From Xanthomarina sp. F1114 (GTDB lineage Bacteria; Bacteroidota; Bacteroidia; Flavobacteriales; Flavobacteriaceae): a stretch of DNA of 64,000 nt. This document shows positions 26,056 to 34,969 of the stretch, piece by piece. The first letter of the stretch is position 1. Each line of letters begins with the position of its first letter. A program made the translations under genes and the position numbers. The DNA lies in contig NZ_JAPMLL010000006.1 in NCBI RefSeq assembly GCF_026410255.1, positions 62,001 through 126,000 of the forward strand. Direction: 5' to 3'. The notes beneath the pieces were generated by a model. That model was not told the origin of the DNA and did no database searches. It saw only the letters and a program-made list of their open reading frames with translations.

Positions 26056-26850
26056 GTGTCAGAAAACAAAGAACATATCATTCTAGAAACAGAAAACCTT
26101 AATATTGGTTATAAAACCAAAAAGAAGGAATCTGTAATAGCATCAAAAATCAATATTCAACTACAAAAAGGAGAACTTATTGGTTTGGTTGGTGCTAATG
26201 GCATTGGAAAGTCTACCTTATTACGAACTCTGACAAATGTTCAAAACGCACTAAATGGCGAAGTTTTTATTAATGGAAAATCACTTTCAAACTACAGTTC
26301 CGAAGAACTTGCAAAATCCATGAGTCTGGTTTTAACAGATCCCATTGCTTCAAAAAACTTATCGGTTTTCGAATTGGTGGCTTTAGGAAGACATCCATAC
26401 ACCAATTGGGTTGGAAATTTAACTACCGAAGACATCAACATTGTTAATCAGGCTTTAGTTCACACAAATATTGAAACTTTAAAGCATAAAAAATGTTTTG
26501 AATTAAGCGATGGGCAACTTCAAAAAGTATTGATTGCTCGTGCTTTAGCTCAAGATACAGATTTAATTATTCTCGATGAGCCAACCACGCATCTAGATAT
26601 GTACCACAAAGCTTATATTTTAAAATTGCTTCAAAAATTGGTGAAAGATACAGGGAAAACCATCTTATTTTCTTCGCATGAAATAGATTTAGCTATTCAG
26701 CTCTGCGATAAAATGATAGTTATGACTCCCGAAAAAGTGGTTACAGATCAACCTTGTAATTTAATTTCAGAAGGAACTTTTAATACGCTTTTTCCCAAAG
26801 ATTTAATTGTTTTCGATGAAACAACTGGGAGTTTTAGGGTGAAGAAATAA
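26056..26850 (+). CDS. btuD: BtuD-like ABC ATPase
   Basis: 264 residues, GTG start. Walker A GANGIGKST at 46-54, Q-loop region near 90, signature LSDGQLQKV near 154 (an unusual D in place of the second G of LSGGQ), Walker B LIILDEPTTH near 173 and the H-loop in FSSHE. Subfamily for iron-chelate and cobalamin importers. It is the third gene of the binding-protein/permease/ATPase operon. No riboswitch is visible directly upstream of this operon. Confidence 0.88.
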   Translation: MSENKEHIILETENLNIGYKTKKKESVIASKINIQLQKGELIGLVGANGIGKSTLLRTLTNVQNALNGEVFINGKSLSNYSSEELAKSMSLVLTDPIASKNLSVFELVALGRHPYTNWVGNLTTEDINIVNQALVHTNIETLKHKKCFELSDGQLQKVLIARALAQDTDLIILDEPTTHLDMYHKAYILKLLQKLVKDTGKTILFSSHEIDLAIQLCDKMIVMTPEKVVTDQPCNLISEGTFNTLFPKDLIVFDETTGSFRVKK

Positions 26851-26930
26851 TCTCTTGCTACACAATACAAAATGTGAGTTCTGAAGCTCAATTCTTAGAT
26901 TCTTCTCTTTATTCAGAATAACTAATTTCC

Positions 26931-26938
26931 TATCTTTG
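26931..26938 (+). promoter_or_regulatory. Predicted -7 promoter box for rmuC
   Basis: TATCTTTG, an exact match to TAnnTTTG, 20 bases before the rmuC ATG. A TTTA at the -33 distance (26908) is a weak match to the second element. Confidence 0.5.
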
Positions 26939-26958
26939 ATAAAATTCAATTTTAATTC

Positions 26959-28287
26959 ATGACCGATAACCTTATTCTCATTGTAGCCATTCTTATTGCT
27001 GGTGGTATTGGTGCCTATCTTGGTATGGCTTTTACAAAACTTAAAACTAAAGGCGAAAAAAGCACACTCGAAGAACGTCAGAATCAACTAAACCTTGCTA
27101 TAACCGATTTAAAAGCTACAATTTCCAAGATTGAAGTTGAACGCAATGACATTCGCAACGAGAAAGACTTATTAAATTCTGAATTAACCAAACGCAATAC
27201 CGAATACGAAAATTTAGAGAAGCAACTTTTAAAACGCGATAAAGAAATTGCACTCCAACAAGAGCAATTACGCAAAGATTTTGAACTTCTGGCTACAAAG
27301 ATTTTAGATGAAAAATCTGAAAAATTTACACTTCAGAATAAAGAAAATATCAAACAAATATTAAACCCTCTACAAGAAAAAATTCAAGTTTTTGAAAAGA
27401 AAGTTGAAGACACTCAAAAGGAAAGCATTAGCATGCATTCTGCTTTAAAAGAGCAGTTATTAGGCTTAAAAGACTTAAATCAGCAAATGACTAAAGAAGC
27501 CACTAACCTTACCAGAGCTTTAAAAGGCGATAGTAAAATGCAAGGAAATTGGGGAGAATTGGTGCTAGAACGTGTTCTTGAAAAATCAGGCTTAGAAAAA
27601 GATCGCGAGTATTTTGTACAACAAAGCTTTACCCGCGAAGATGGTTCTCGCGTACTTCCAGATGTGGTTTTACACTTGCCAGATAATAAGCGCATGATTA
27701 TTGATAGTAAAGTATCGTTAACAGATTACGAACGCCTGGTAAATGCTGAAGATGACGAAAGAGCTTTGTGGTTAAAGGCGCATGTAAACTCTATTAAGAG
27801 ACATGTGGATCAGCTTTCTGAAAAGAAATACGAAGATTTATACGATATAGAATCTCCTGATTTCGTCCTGATGTTTATACCTATTGAACCTGCATTTGCT
27901 GTGGCTATAAACGAAGATAATACGCTTTACAATAAAGCTTTTGAGAAAAATATTGTTATTGTAACTCCAGCCACTTTATTAGCTACTTTACGTACTGTTG
28001 ATACCATGTGGAATAATGAAAAACAACAAAGAAATGCCTTAGAGATTGCCAAACAAGCTGGGGCACTTTATGATAAATTTGAAGGCCTAGTAATTGATTT
28101 AACTGGGGTTGGCAAAAAAATTGATGCTGCAAAAACGGATTATTCGGCAGCCATGAACAAATTGGTGGAAGGAAGAGGCAATATTATTGGTCGTGTTGAA
28201 AAACTAAAAAAAATGGGAGCTAAAGCAAAGAAATCACTTCCGGATGCTATTATAAAACGTGCTCAAATTCAAGATGACGAGGAGTAG
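26959..28287 (+). CDS. rmuC: RmuC-family DNA recombination protein
   Basis: 442 residues. An N-terminal membrane helix (about 4-22) is followed by a long coiled coil (about 30-185) and the conserved RmuC domain (about 190-400) with MQGNWGELVLERVLEKSGL, DVVLHLPDNKRMIIDSKVSL and FVLMFIPIEPAF. RmuC proteins resemble restriction-endonuclease-fold nucleases and limit inversions at short repeats; the mechanism is not settled. Two genes follow closely on the same strand. Confidence 0.92.
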   Translation: MTDNLILIVAILIAGGIGAYLGMAFTKLKTKGEKSTLEERQNQLNLAITDLKATISKIEVERNDIRNEKDLLNSELTKRNTEYENLEKQLLKRDKEIALQQEQLRKDFELLATKILDEKSEKFTLQNKENIKQILNPLQEKIQVFEKKVEDTQKESISMHSALKEQLLGLKDLNQQMTKEATNLTRALKGDSKMQGNWGELVLERVLEKSGLEKDREYFVQQSFTREDGSRVLPDVVLHLPDNKRMIIDSKVSLTDYERLVNAEDDERALWLKAHVNSIKRHVDQLSEKKYEDLYDIESPDFVLMFIPIEPAFAVAINEDNTLYNKAFEKNIVIVTPATLLATLRTVDTMWNNEKQQRNALEIAKQAGALYDKFEGLVIDLTGVGKKIDAAKTDYSAAMNKLVEGRGNIIGRVEKLKKMGAKAKKSLPDAIIKRAQIQDDEE

Positions 28288-28302
28288 TAAAACAAAAACT
28301 TT

Positions 28303-28671
28303 ATGAAAAATTTTCTTATTAAATTTTTAATCGTAATTATTTTAGTTCTTTCGGGCTATGCTGTTTTCGTGTATTTTGCAACCTATAGCAATGGAATTAG
28401 AGCTGGAGAACTAGTACAGTTTAGCAGTAAAGGAGTTATTATAAAAACCTGGGAAGGCGAGATAAGCCAAGGAGTATCCGAAGGACAGTTATTTAAATTT
28501 TCTGTGGAAGACAAAGAAAAGGAAGTCATTCAAAATTTAAAGGATTTTCAAGGTAAATACGTAAAACTTCACTATTTTGAACGTTATAATAAGATATTTT
28601 GGTTAGGAGACACTAAGTTTTTTATAACCAAAGTTGAAGAAGACACAGAACGCAATAACAGACGCTTTTAA
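28303..28671 (+). CDS. Conserved membrane-anchored protein of unknown function
   Basis: 122 residues with one N-terminal hydrophobic helix (about 5-28) and a small soluble domain containing GELVQFSSKGVIIKTWEGE and YVKLHYFERYNKIFWLGDT. The pattern is a beta-rich domain outside the membrane. It lies 15 bases after rmuC and touches the thioesterase gene (stop and start adjacent), so the three are probably cotranscribed. Proteins like this are sometimes named 6-phosphogluconate dehydrogenase; nothing here supports that. Confidence 0.68.
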   Translation: MKNFLIKFLIVIILVLSGYAVFVYFATYSNGIRAGELVQFSSKGVIIKTWEGEISQGVSEGQLFKFSVEDKEKEVIQNLKDFQGKYVKLHYFERYNKIFWLGDTKFFITKVEEDTERNNRRF

Positions 28672-29217
28672 ATGAGAGACACTTTTAAACCAGCAGAATA
28701 TTCCCGAATTTCCATTTCTGAATTAATGAAACCCTCCCACTCCAATTTTAATGGCAAAATACATGGAGGGTATCTTCTTAATTTAATGGATCAAATTGCT
28801 TTTGCTTGTGCTTCTAAACATTCGGAAGCTTATTGTGTTACAGCTTCTGTGGATACGGTAGATTTTTTAAACCCTATAGAAATTGGAGAATTATTAACCA
28901 TGAAAGCTTCTATAAATTACGTGGGAAACACATCTATGGTGGTTGGAATTCGCGTGATTTCAGAAAATATTATTACAGGAAAAATTAAACATTGCAACTC
29001 TTCGTATTTTACAATGGTAGCTAAGAGTGATGATAATAAATCTGTTTCTGTTCCGGGTTTAATTTTAACTACTAAAGTTGAAATTAGACGTTTTTTAAAA
29101 GCTATTGAGCTTATTAAAACCAAAAACTCAAGACATAAAGAGTTTAATCAAAAGTCTTTCTCAGCAACAGATTACCTGCATGTACTAGAGCCATACAAGG
29201 TTAAAGTAAAATTATAG
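28672..29217 (+). CDS. Acyl-CoA thioesterase, hotdog fold
   Basis: 181 residues. The hotdog signature NGKIHGGYLLNLMDQIAFACAS (read as HGGYLLNLMDQ near 32-42) has the acidic residue of the YciA/ACOT-type active site. VTASVDTVDFLNPIEIGELL follows on the next strands. It probably hydrolyses acyl-CoA to free acid and CoA in the cytoplasm; chain preference is unknown. Start codon directly follows the previous gene's stop. Confidence 0.85.
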   Translation: MRDTFKPAEYSRISISELMKPSHSNFNGKIHGGYLLNLMDQIAFACASKHSEAYCVTASVDTVDFLNPIEIGELLTMKASINYVGNTSMVVGIRVISENIITGKIKHCNSSYFTMVAKSDDNKSVSVPGLILTTKVEIRRFLKAIELIKTKNSRHKEFNQKSFSATDYLHVLEPYKVKVKL

Positions 29218-29266
29218 AGCACTTATTCTACTGGTTTTCAGTATAAATATTTAATTTTCTTCAAAA

Positions 29267-29274
29267 TATATTTG
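29267..29274 (+). promoter_or_regulatory. Predicted -7 promoter box of the SatD-like operon
   Basis: TATATTTG matches TAnnTTTG exactly. Transcription would start near 29280, placing all three operator-like sites (29302-29379) just downstream of the start, a location suited to repression. Confidence 0.4.
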
Positions 29275-29301
29275 CATTTACCATAAAACAAACTATCTTT
29301 A

Positions 29302-29379
29302 TTATCACGCAATAAGGTGATATTTAATAATATCCCTTAATAACGTGATAATTATTATTATCATGTAATAACGTGATAA
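29302..29379 (+). promoter_or_regulatory. Three tandem 22-bp palindromic operator-like sites
   Basis: Sites at 29302-29323, 29330-29351 and 29358-29379 fit the palindrome TTATCACGTAATAACGTGATAA with 19, 19 and 21 of 22 matches. Their starts are exactly 28 bp apart. They end 26 bases before the start of the SatD-like gene, whose C-terminus looks like a helix-turn-helix, so autoregulation is the simplest reading. Confidence 0.7.
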
Positions 29380-29405
29380 TATTAGACTGCAATTAATTAG
29401 AAGAA

Positions 29406-30020
29406 ATGACAAGTGTAATAACAGGAGACATCATAAAGTCTCGAAGTGTAAACAATCCGGAGCTTTGGTTACAGACCTTAAAAACTGCCTTGACTACTAT
29501 AGAAGCAGATAAATCTTTATGGGAAATTTACAGAGGAGATAGTTTTCAACTAGAAATAAAGGATATTAATAAAAGTTTTGAAGCTGCCATCTATCTTAAA
29601 GCTTGTATAAAAACTATTAAAGAGTTAGATGTTAGACTTGCCATTGGCATTGGATCTAAGACATATTCTGGAAAACAGATTACAGAATCACAAGGTGAAG
29701 CATTTCAACATTCAGGGGAAACTTTAGAAACTTTAAAAAAAGAGAAACAGAATCTCAAAATAAAAACCTCTAATAAACAGTTAAACAAGGAGTTAAATCT
29801 TTATTTTAGATTAGCTTTATTAAGTATGGATAGCTGGACAGTGAATTCTGCCGAAATTATCAAATTAAGCCTAGAAAATCCTAATGCCATTCAAGAAGAC
29901 TTAGGTAAACTTTTAGGAATTAATCAGAATACCATTAGTAGAAGACAAAAACGAGCTAATTTGGACGAAATTCTAGAATTGAACAGTATGTATCAACAAA
30001 AAATAACACAAGAATTATGA
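29406..30020 (+). CDS. SatD-like protein with C-terminal helix-turn-helix
   Basis: 204 residues. It begins MTSVITGDIIKSR and has WEIYRGDSFQLEI and VRLAIGIGSKTYSG, matching the SatD family, an alpha/beta domain of unknown activity. Residues about 155-190 (NPNAIQEDLGKLLGINQNTI, then SRRQKRAN) form a helix-turn-helix. Three palindromic sites precede the gene. It overlaps a DUF3307 membrane-protein gene by four bases, a pairing that appears to be common in the family. A DNA-binding regulator that controls its own operon is likely; the effector is unknown. Confidence 0.82.
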   Translation: MTSVITGDIIKSRSVNNPELWLQTLKTALTTIEADKSLWEIYRGDSFQLEIKDINKSFEAAIYLKACIKTIKELDVRLAIGIGSKTYSGKQITESQGEAFQHSGETLETLKKEKQNLKIKTSNKQLNKELNLYFRLALLSMDSWTVNSAEIIKLSLENPNAIQEDLGKLLGINQNTISRRQKRANLDEILELNSMYQQKITQEL

Positions 30021-30721
30021 TGCTTTTAATCAAGCTATTTTTGGCACATTTAATTGGCGACTTTGTTTTTCAGACTAAAAAATCGATAAAACAGAAAGAG
30101 AGATTAAAACTAAAATCTCCCGTTTTATATATTCATATTGCCATTCATTTTGTTTTACTATCACTTATTCTTTGGGATATTTCATTATGGCCAATTATTC
30201 TAACTATCACTATTTCTCACTTTATAATAGATGTTTTAAAACTAAAATTTCAGAAGAAAAAAACAAAGCGTTTATGGTTCTTTTTAGACCAATTGTTTCA
30301 TATAATCATGATTTTTGTGGCGTACTTCCTCTTTACAGATAACAGTCTTGAAGTCTCGACCATTTTTACGGAAACAAATGTATTGCTTCTTACCTGTGTG
30401 CTTTTTCTAACCCAGCCTGTTTCTATAATCATGATGACTATTTTTAGCAAATGGAACATAGAAAAGTTAACAACAGGTAATGAGTCTTTAAAAGATGCCG
30501 GTAGATATATTGGAATGTTAGAGCGCTTGTTGGTGTTTATATTTATAATTTCAGATCATTGGGAAGCTGTTGGATTTTTAATAACAGCAAAGTCGGTATT
30601 TAGGTTTGGAGATTTAAAAGAAAGTAAGCATAGAAAGTTAACCGAATATATTTTAATAGGAACGCTAATTAGCTTTGGAATTGCCATTCTTACAGGATTA
30701 CTCTTTCTTTATTTAACATAA
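30017..30721 (+). CDS. DUF3307 membrane protein
   Basis: 234 residues with about six to seven hydrophobic helices. The N-terminal LFLAHLIGDFVFQTKKSI is the DUF3307 hallmark, a helix with the HLIGDF motif. A second conserved part, NESLKDAGRYIGMLERLLV, lies near 155-173, and FRFGDLKESKHRKLTEYILIG is near the end. It is the second gene of the SatD-like operon and ends at a terminator. The role is unknown. Confidence 0.82.
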   Translation: MMLLIKLFLAHLIGDFVFQTKKSIKQKERLKLKSPVLYIHIAIHFVLLSLILWDISLWPIILTITISHFIIDVLKLKFQKKKTKRLWFFLDQLFHIIMIFVAYFLFTDNSLEVSTIFTETNVLLLTCVLFLTQPVSIIMMTIFSKWNIEKLTTGNESLKDAGRYIGMLERLLVFIFIISDHWEAVGFLITAKSVFRFGDLKESKHRKLTEYILIGTLISFGIAILTGLLFLYLT

Positions 30722-30725
30722 ATAA

Positions 30726-30757
30726 AAAAGCCACCAGAAATAATCTGATGGCTTTAA
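30726..30757. terminator. Terminator between DUF3307 and carB
   Basis: AAAGCCACCAGA and TCTGATGGCTTT form a stem with one mismatch around AATAA. The A-run upstream reads as a T-run on the minus strand, so it can end carB as well as the SatD-like operon. Confidence 0.7.
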
Positions 30758-30778
30758 ATATTATTTAAAACAGGTAAT

Positions 30779-33631
30779 TTATTTACTTAAATACATTTTA
30801 CGTCTTGCGTATAAGTTGTAAAATTCGTCGTCTTTTAAACTATCTATAAATAGAATACTCTCTCCGGTACTTTTCATTTCAGGACCTAATTGTTTATTCA
30901 CATTATGAAATTTATTAAAAGAAAAAACTGGTTGCTTGATTGCAAAACCTTTTAACTGTGGATTGAAGTTAAAATCTGTTACTTTCTTTTCGCCCAACAT
31001 AATTTTAGTTGCATAATTTACATAAGGTTCTCCGTAAGCTTTAGAGATAAAAGGTACAGTTCTAGAAGCTCTTGGATTGGCCTCTATAATGTAAACAATA
31101 TCGTCTTTTATTGCAAATTGAATATTAATTAAACCAACTGTTTTTAAAGCTAGCGCTATTTTTTTGGTATGATCTACAATTTGTTGCATCACAAATTCGC
31201 CAATATTAAAAGGAGGTAAAGTAGCATTACTATCACCAGAGTGGATTCCACACGGCTCAATATGTTCCATTACACCAATTATATATACATTTTCACCATC
31301 GCAAATGGCATCTGCCTCGGCTTCAATAGCTCCATCTAAATAGTGGTCTAATAATAATTGATTTCCTGGCATTTGTCTTAATAAATCAACAACATGCTCT
31401 TCTAAATCTTGTTTATTAATTACAATCTTCATTCCCTGTCCACCTAGTACATAAGAAGGTCGAACTAAAATAGGGAAGTCTAAAACATCTGCAATGGCAG
31501 CTGCTTCGTCTGCTGTTGTAGCAATATCGAATTGAGGATAAGGAATATTATTTTCTTTAAGTAAATTAGAAAACAACCCTCTATCTTCTGCTAAATCTAA
31601 AGATTGATAAGTAGTACCAATAATTTTAATTCCATATCTATCTAATTTTTCGGCAAGCTTTAAAGCTGTTTGTCCACCAAGTTGTACAATAACACCTTCT
31701 GGTTTTTCGTGCTTGATAATGTCGTAGATATGCTCCCAGAATACAGGCTCGAAGTATAATTTATCGGCCGTATCAAAATCTGTTGAAACCGTTTCTGGAT
31801 TACAGTTAATCATAATGGTTTCGTATCCACATTCTGCAGCCGCCAAAACGCCATGAACACAGCAATAGTCAAACTCTATTCCTTGACCAATTCTATTTGG
31901 ACCAGAACCTAGAACAATAATTTTTTTCTTATCGGATACCACGCTTTCATTATCTGAGAAACGTTTCCCATCTACTGTTTCAACTTCGTTTTCGAAAGTT
32001 GAGTAATAATATGGCGTTTGTGCTTTAAATTCGGCCGCACAGGTATCTACTAATTTATAAACACGATTAACACCTAACTCTTCACGTTTTTTGTAAACCT
32101 GACTTTCTAAGCAGTTTAGCATGTGAGCAATTTGTCTGTCGCCATAGCCTTTTTGCTTAGCTTCAAGAAGTAAATCGCGTTCTAAAGTGTCTATAGTGTA
32201 ATTTGAAATCTCTTTTTCAAGAAAATATAGCTCTTCATATTGCTTTAAGAACCACATATCAATTTTTGTAATTTCGTGAATTCTACTCAATGGAATTCCC
32301 ATTTGAATAGCGTCGTAAATTACAAATACACGATCCCAGCTAGCATAAGTTAATTTGCTAATAATCTGATCGTAATTCTTATAACCTTTTCCATCTGCTC
32401 CTAATCCATTACGTTTTATCTCTAGAGATTGTGTGGCTTTATGAAGTGCTTCCTGGAACGAGCGTCCAATTCCCATTACTTCTCCTACAGATTTCATTTG
32501 AAGTCCTAAGGTTCTATCACTCCCTTCAAATTTATCAAAATTCCATCGTGGAATCTTCACTATTACATAGTCTAGAGTAGGTTCAAATAAAGCAGATGTA
32601 GATTTTGTAATCTGATTTTCTAATTCATCTAAATTATAACCAACAGCTAATTTGGCTGCTATTTTTGCAATAGGATAACCGGTTGCTTTTGAAGCTAAAG
32701 CCGAAGAGCGAGATACTCTTGGATTAATTTCAATAGCAATAATATTTTCTTCATCATCTGGACTAACCGCAAATTGCACGTTACATCCTCCGGCAAAATC
32801 GCCAATACTACGCATCATATGTATAGCCATATCGCGCATTCTCTGGTAAGTTTTATCGCTCAATGTCATAGCTGGAGCTACTGTTATGGAGTCTCCTGTA
32901 TGGATTCCCATAGGGTCCATATTTTCTATAGAACATATAATTACTACGTTGTCGTTTCTATCCCGAAGTAATTCTAATTCGTATTCTTTCCACCCAATAA
33001 GTGCTTTATCAATCATAACTTCGTGAATTGGAGAAATTTCCAAACCACGGGTTAATAACTCATCAAATTCTTCCTCTTTATACACAAAGGATGCTCCTGC
33101 TCCACCTAAAGTAAAGGAAGCTCTAATAACTAATGGAAAGCCAAATTCTTGAGCTATTTCTTTTCCTTCCAGATAAGAAGTTGCGGTAGCTTGCGGAGCC
33201 ATTGGCACTCCAATACCTAACATTAACTCTCTGAACTTTTCACGATCTTCAGTAATATTAATGGCTTCAATATCTACACCAATAATTTCCACATTAAAAT
33301 CTTCCCAAATGCCTTTTTCATCAGCTTCAATACATAAATTTAATGCTGTTTGTCCACCCATTGTAGGTAAAACGGCATCAATTTGCGGATGATCTTTTAA
33401 TATTTGAACAAGAGATTTTGTAGTAAGTGGCAATAAGTAAACATGATCCGCCATAGAAGGATCTGTCATTATTGTTGCTGGATTAGAGTTAATTAAAATG
33501 GTTTCTATTCCATCTTCTCTTAGCGATCTTAATGCTTGAGTGCCTGCATAATCAAATTCGCATGCTTGACCAATAACTATTGGACCAGAACCAATAATTA
33601 ATATAGACTTAAGGTTTGTATTTTTAGGCAT
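30779..33631 (-). CDS. carB: Carbamoyl-phosphate synthase large subunit
   Basis: 950 residues. Two homologous ATP-grasp halves are seen: the first starts ILIIGSGPIVIGQACEFDY and contains MDKALIGWKEYELELLRD; the second starts IIVLGSGPNRIGQGIEFDY and has DHYLDGAIEAEADAICDG. It makes carbamoyl phosphate from bicarbonate, ammonia from the small subunit, and two ATP. Ordinary CarB is about 1,070 residues; this one ends soon after the second ATP-grasp, so the C-terminal allosteric MGS-like domain is missing. No carA is in the window. Confidence 0.95.
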   Translation of the reverse strand: MPKNTNLKSILIIGSGPIVIGQACEFDYAGTQALRSLREDGIETILINSNPATIMTDPSMADHVYLLPLTTKSLVQILKDHPQIDAVLPTMGGQTALNLCIEADEKGIWEDFNVEIIGVDIEAINITEDREKFRELMLGIGVPMAPQATATSYLEGKEIAQEFGFPLVIRASFTLGGAGASFVYKEEEFDELLTRGLEISPIHEVMIDKALIGWKEYELELLRDRNDNVVIICSIENMDPMGIHTGDSITVAPAMTLSDKTYQRMRDMAIHMMRSIGDFAGGCNVQFAVSPDDEENIIAIEINPRVSRSSALASKATGYPIAKIAAKLAVGYNLDELENQITKSTSALFEPTLDYVIVKIPRWNFDKFEGSDRTLGLQMKSVGEVMGIGRSFQEALHKATQSLEIKRNGLGADGKGYKNYDQIISKLTYASWDRVFVIYDAIQMGIPLSRIHEITKIDMWFLKQYEELYFLEKEISNYTIDTLERDLLLEAKQKGYGDRQIAHMLNCLESQVYKKREELGVNRVYKLVDTCAAEFKAQTPYYYSTFENEVETVDGKRFSDNESVVSDKKKIIVLGSGPNRIGQGIEFDYCCVHGVLAAAECGYETIMINCNPETVSTDFDTADKLYFEPVFWEHIYDIIKHEKPEGVIVQLGGQTALKLAEKLDRYGIKIIGTTYQSLDLAEDRGLFSNLLKENNIPYPQFDIATTADEAAAIADVLDFPILVRPSYVLGGQGMKIVINKQDLEEHVVDLLRQMPGNQLLLDHYLDGAIEAEADAICDGENVYIIGVMEHIEPCGIHSGDSNATLPPFNIGEFVMQQIVDHTKKIALALKTVGLINIQFAIKDDIVYIIEANPRASRTVPFISKAYGEPYVNYATKIMLGEKKVTDFNFNPQLKGFAIKQPVFSFNKFHNVNKQLGPEMKSTGESILFIDSLKDDEFYNLYARRKMYLSK

Positions 33632-33664
33632 TTTCTTGGTAATGTATTGTTATTATTGTGTTTG

Positions 33665-33672
33665 CAAAAATA
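33665..33672 (-). promoter_or_regulatory. Predicted -7 promoter box for carB
   Basis: TATTTTTG on the minus strand, an exact TAnnTTTG match, 33 bases before the carB ATG. No clear -33 element is seen. Confidence 0.4.
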
Positions 33673-33687
33673 CTGAATAGTACATAT

Positions 33688-33720
33688 AAAAAAAGGCGTT
33701 ACCGTAAAGTAACACCTTTA
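33688..33720 (-). terminator. rpmH terminator
   Basis: On the minus strand AAAGGTGTTAC and GTAACGCCTTT pair with one mismatch around TTTACG, followed by seven T. It lies 22 bases after the rpmH stop and separates it from carB. Confidence 0.75.
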
Positions 33721-33741
33721 TATATTAACAATTGTTAATCA

Positions 33742-33903
33742 TTATCTTTTATGACTTGCTTCAGAAGATACAGATATTTTCTTTCTTCCTTTGGCTCTTC
33801 TACGAGCTAATACCTTTCTACCATTGGCAGAGGCCATTCTTTCTCTAAAGCCATGTTTATTCTTTCTCTTTCTTTTTGACGGCTGAAATGTTCTTTTACT
33901 CAT
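33742..33903 (-). CDS. rpmH: 50S ribosomal protein L34
   Basis: 53 residues, strongly basic. Begins [20 protein letters not shown] and has the L34 core [24 protein letters not shown] (positions 18-41). The C-terminal extension [11 protein letters not shown] is short. L34 is a component of the large ribosomal subunit and is normally 44-53 residues. Here it stands alone between carB and an envelope-protein gene and has its own terminator; it is not next to rnpA, which is not in the window. Confidence 0.97.
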   Translation of the reverse strand: MSKRTFQPSKRKRKNKHGFRERMASANGRKVLARRRAKGRKKISVSSEASHKR

Positions 33904-34072
33904 TACTTATATCTTTAAAAATCTTCTTAATTAGCTAAATCAATTGTTTTATCCCTATGTCTAAAACTGAGCGCAAATATACGAAGCCTTTTTTATTTCA
34001 CAAACCTTATTTTAAAAATATTTTTTCAATAAAATTTTAGTTTCTTTGCAGTATCAAAACAATCGCTTTAAA

Positions 34073-34969
34073 ATGAACCTTTTTGTTGTAAAAATATCAA
34101 TTTGTTTTCTCTTGTTTTCTACACTAGCATTTGGGCAACAAACCTTAGAATATAAACTTAATATAGGTGATAATCTGACTGTTACACAAGTTGCTCTACA
34201 AGAAATTGTTCAAAACATGAACGATTCTAAGCATGAAATGACCAACAATTTAGAATGTGATTTTAATTTAATTGTCACTGCTAAAACAGATAGTTCTTAC
34301 CTTATTAATTTCAGTTTTAAACGATTAAAACTAAAAACCACCTCTAATATCTATGGTGAATTAATGAATGTAGACACCAATAAAGAGATAAAAGAAGGAG
34401 ATGTTGAGGCAAAAATGTTTGCAGGTCTAACTAATGCCGTTCTAAAAATGGAAATGTTAAAAACAGGCAAAATAGTAAAAATAACAGGTACAGAAGCTAT
34501 GATTAAAAAAATGGTTAATGAAACTGGAATAGAAGACGAATTTACCAAAGAACTCATGTTTGAAGCTGTAAAAAAAGAATATGGTAGCGAAAGTCTGTCC
34601 AGAAGTTTCGAACAAATGACCTACTGCTATCCTGAGAAAAAAGTTAAACTAAACGACCAATGGACAAATAGTTTTTCTGGAGATCTAGACGCCACAAATA
34701 TTTGGACACTAAAAGAAATTAGCAATAATATTATACTAAGTGCTGCCAGTGATGTTAGTATCACTTCTGAAGAGGAAACACATGTTATGAAGTTAAAAGG
34801 CACCCAGAAAACACAAGTTATTGCAAATAAAACATCTGGATTTCCAGAGTTTATTACAGTCGATTCTAATACCAAAGGAGTAACTGTAATGGATCAAATG
34901 AAAAAAGTAAAAATACCAACAACAATTATATCTAAAACAACTTATAAAACTAAAAAACATGTACAATAA
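34073..34969 (+). CDS. Exported protein of unknown function (DUF6263-like)
   Basis: 298 residues from the ATG at 34073, which gives a signal peptide ending FGQQ. An open frame from TTG at 34046 would only add polar residues ahead of the signal. The mature part starts LEYKLNIGDNLTVTQVALQE and alternates beta strands with a long charged middle; the pattern agrees with the DUF6263-type exported proteins of Bacteroidota. The next gene overlaps its 3' end by 11 bp. No function is proposed. Confidence 0.68.
   Translation: MNLFVVKISICFLLFSTLAFGQQTLEYKLNIGDNLTVTQVALQEIVQNMNDSKHEMTNNLECDFNLIVTAKTDSSYLINFSFKRLKLKTTSNIYGELMNVDTNKEIKEGDVEAKMFAGLTNAVLKMEMLKTGKIVKITGTEAMIKKMVNETGIEDEFTKELMFEAVKKEYGSESLSRSFEQMTYCYPEKKVKLNDQWTNSFSGDLDATNIWTLKEISNNIILSAASDVSITSEEETHVMKLKGTQKTQVIANKTSGFPEFITVDSNTKGVTVMDQMKKVKIPTTIISKTTYKTKKHVQ

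Noticed and set aside
28303-28671. 6-phosphogluconate dehydrogenase
   Set aside because: The protein is 122 residues with a membrane anchor and no dinucleotide-binding motif.
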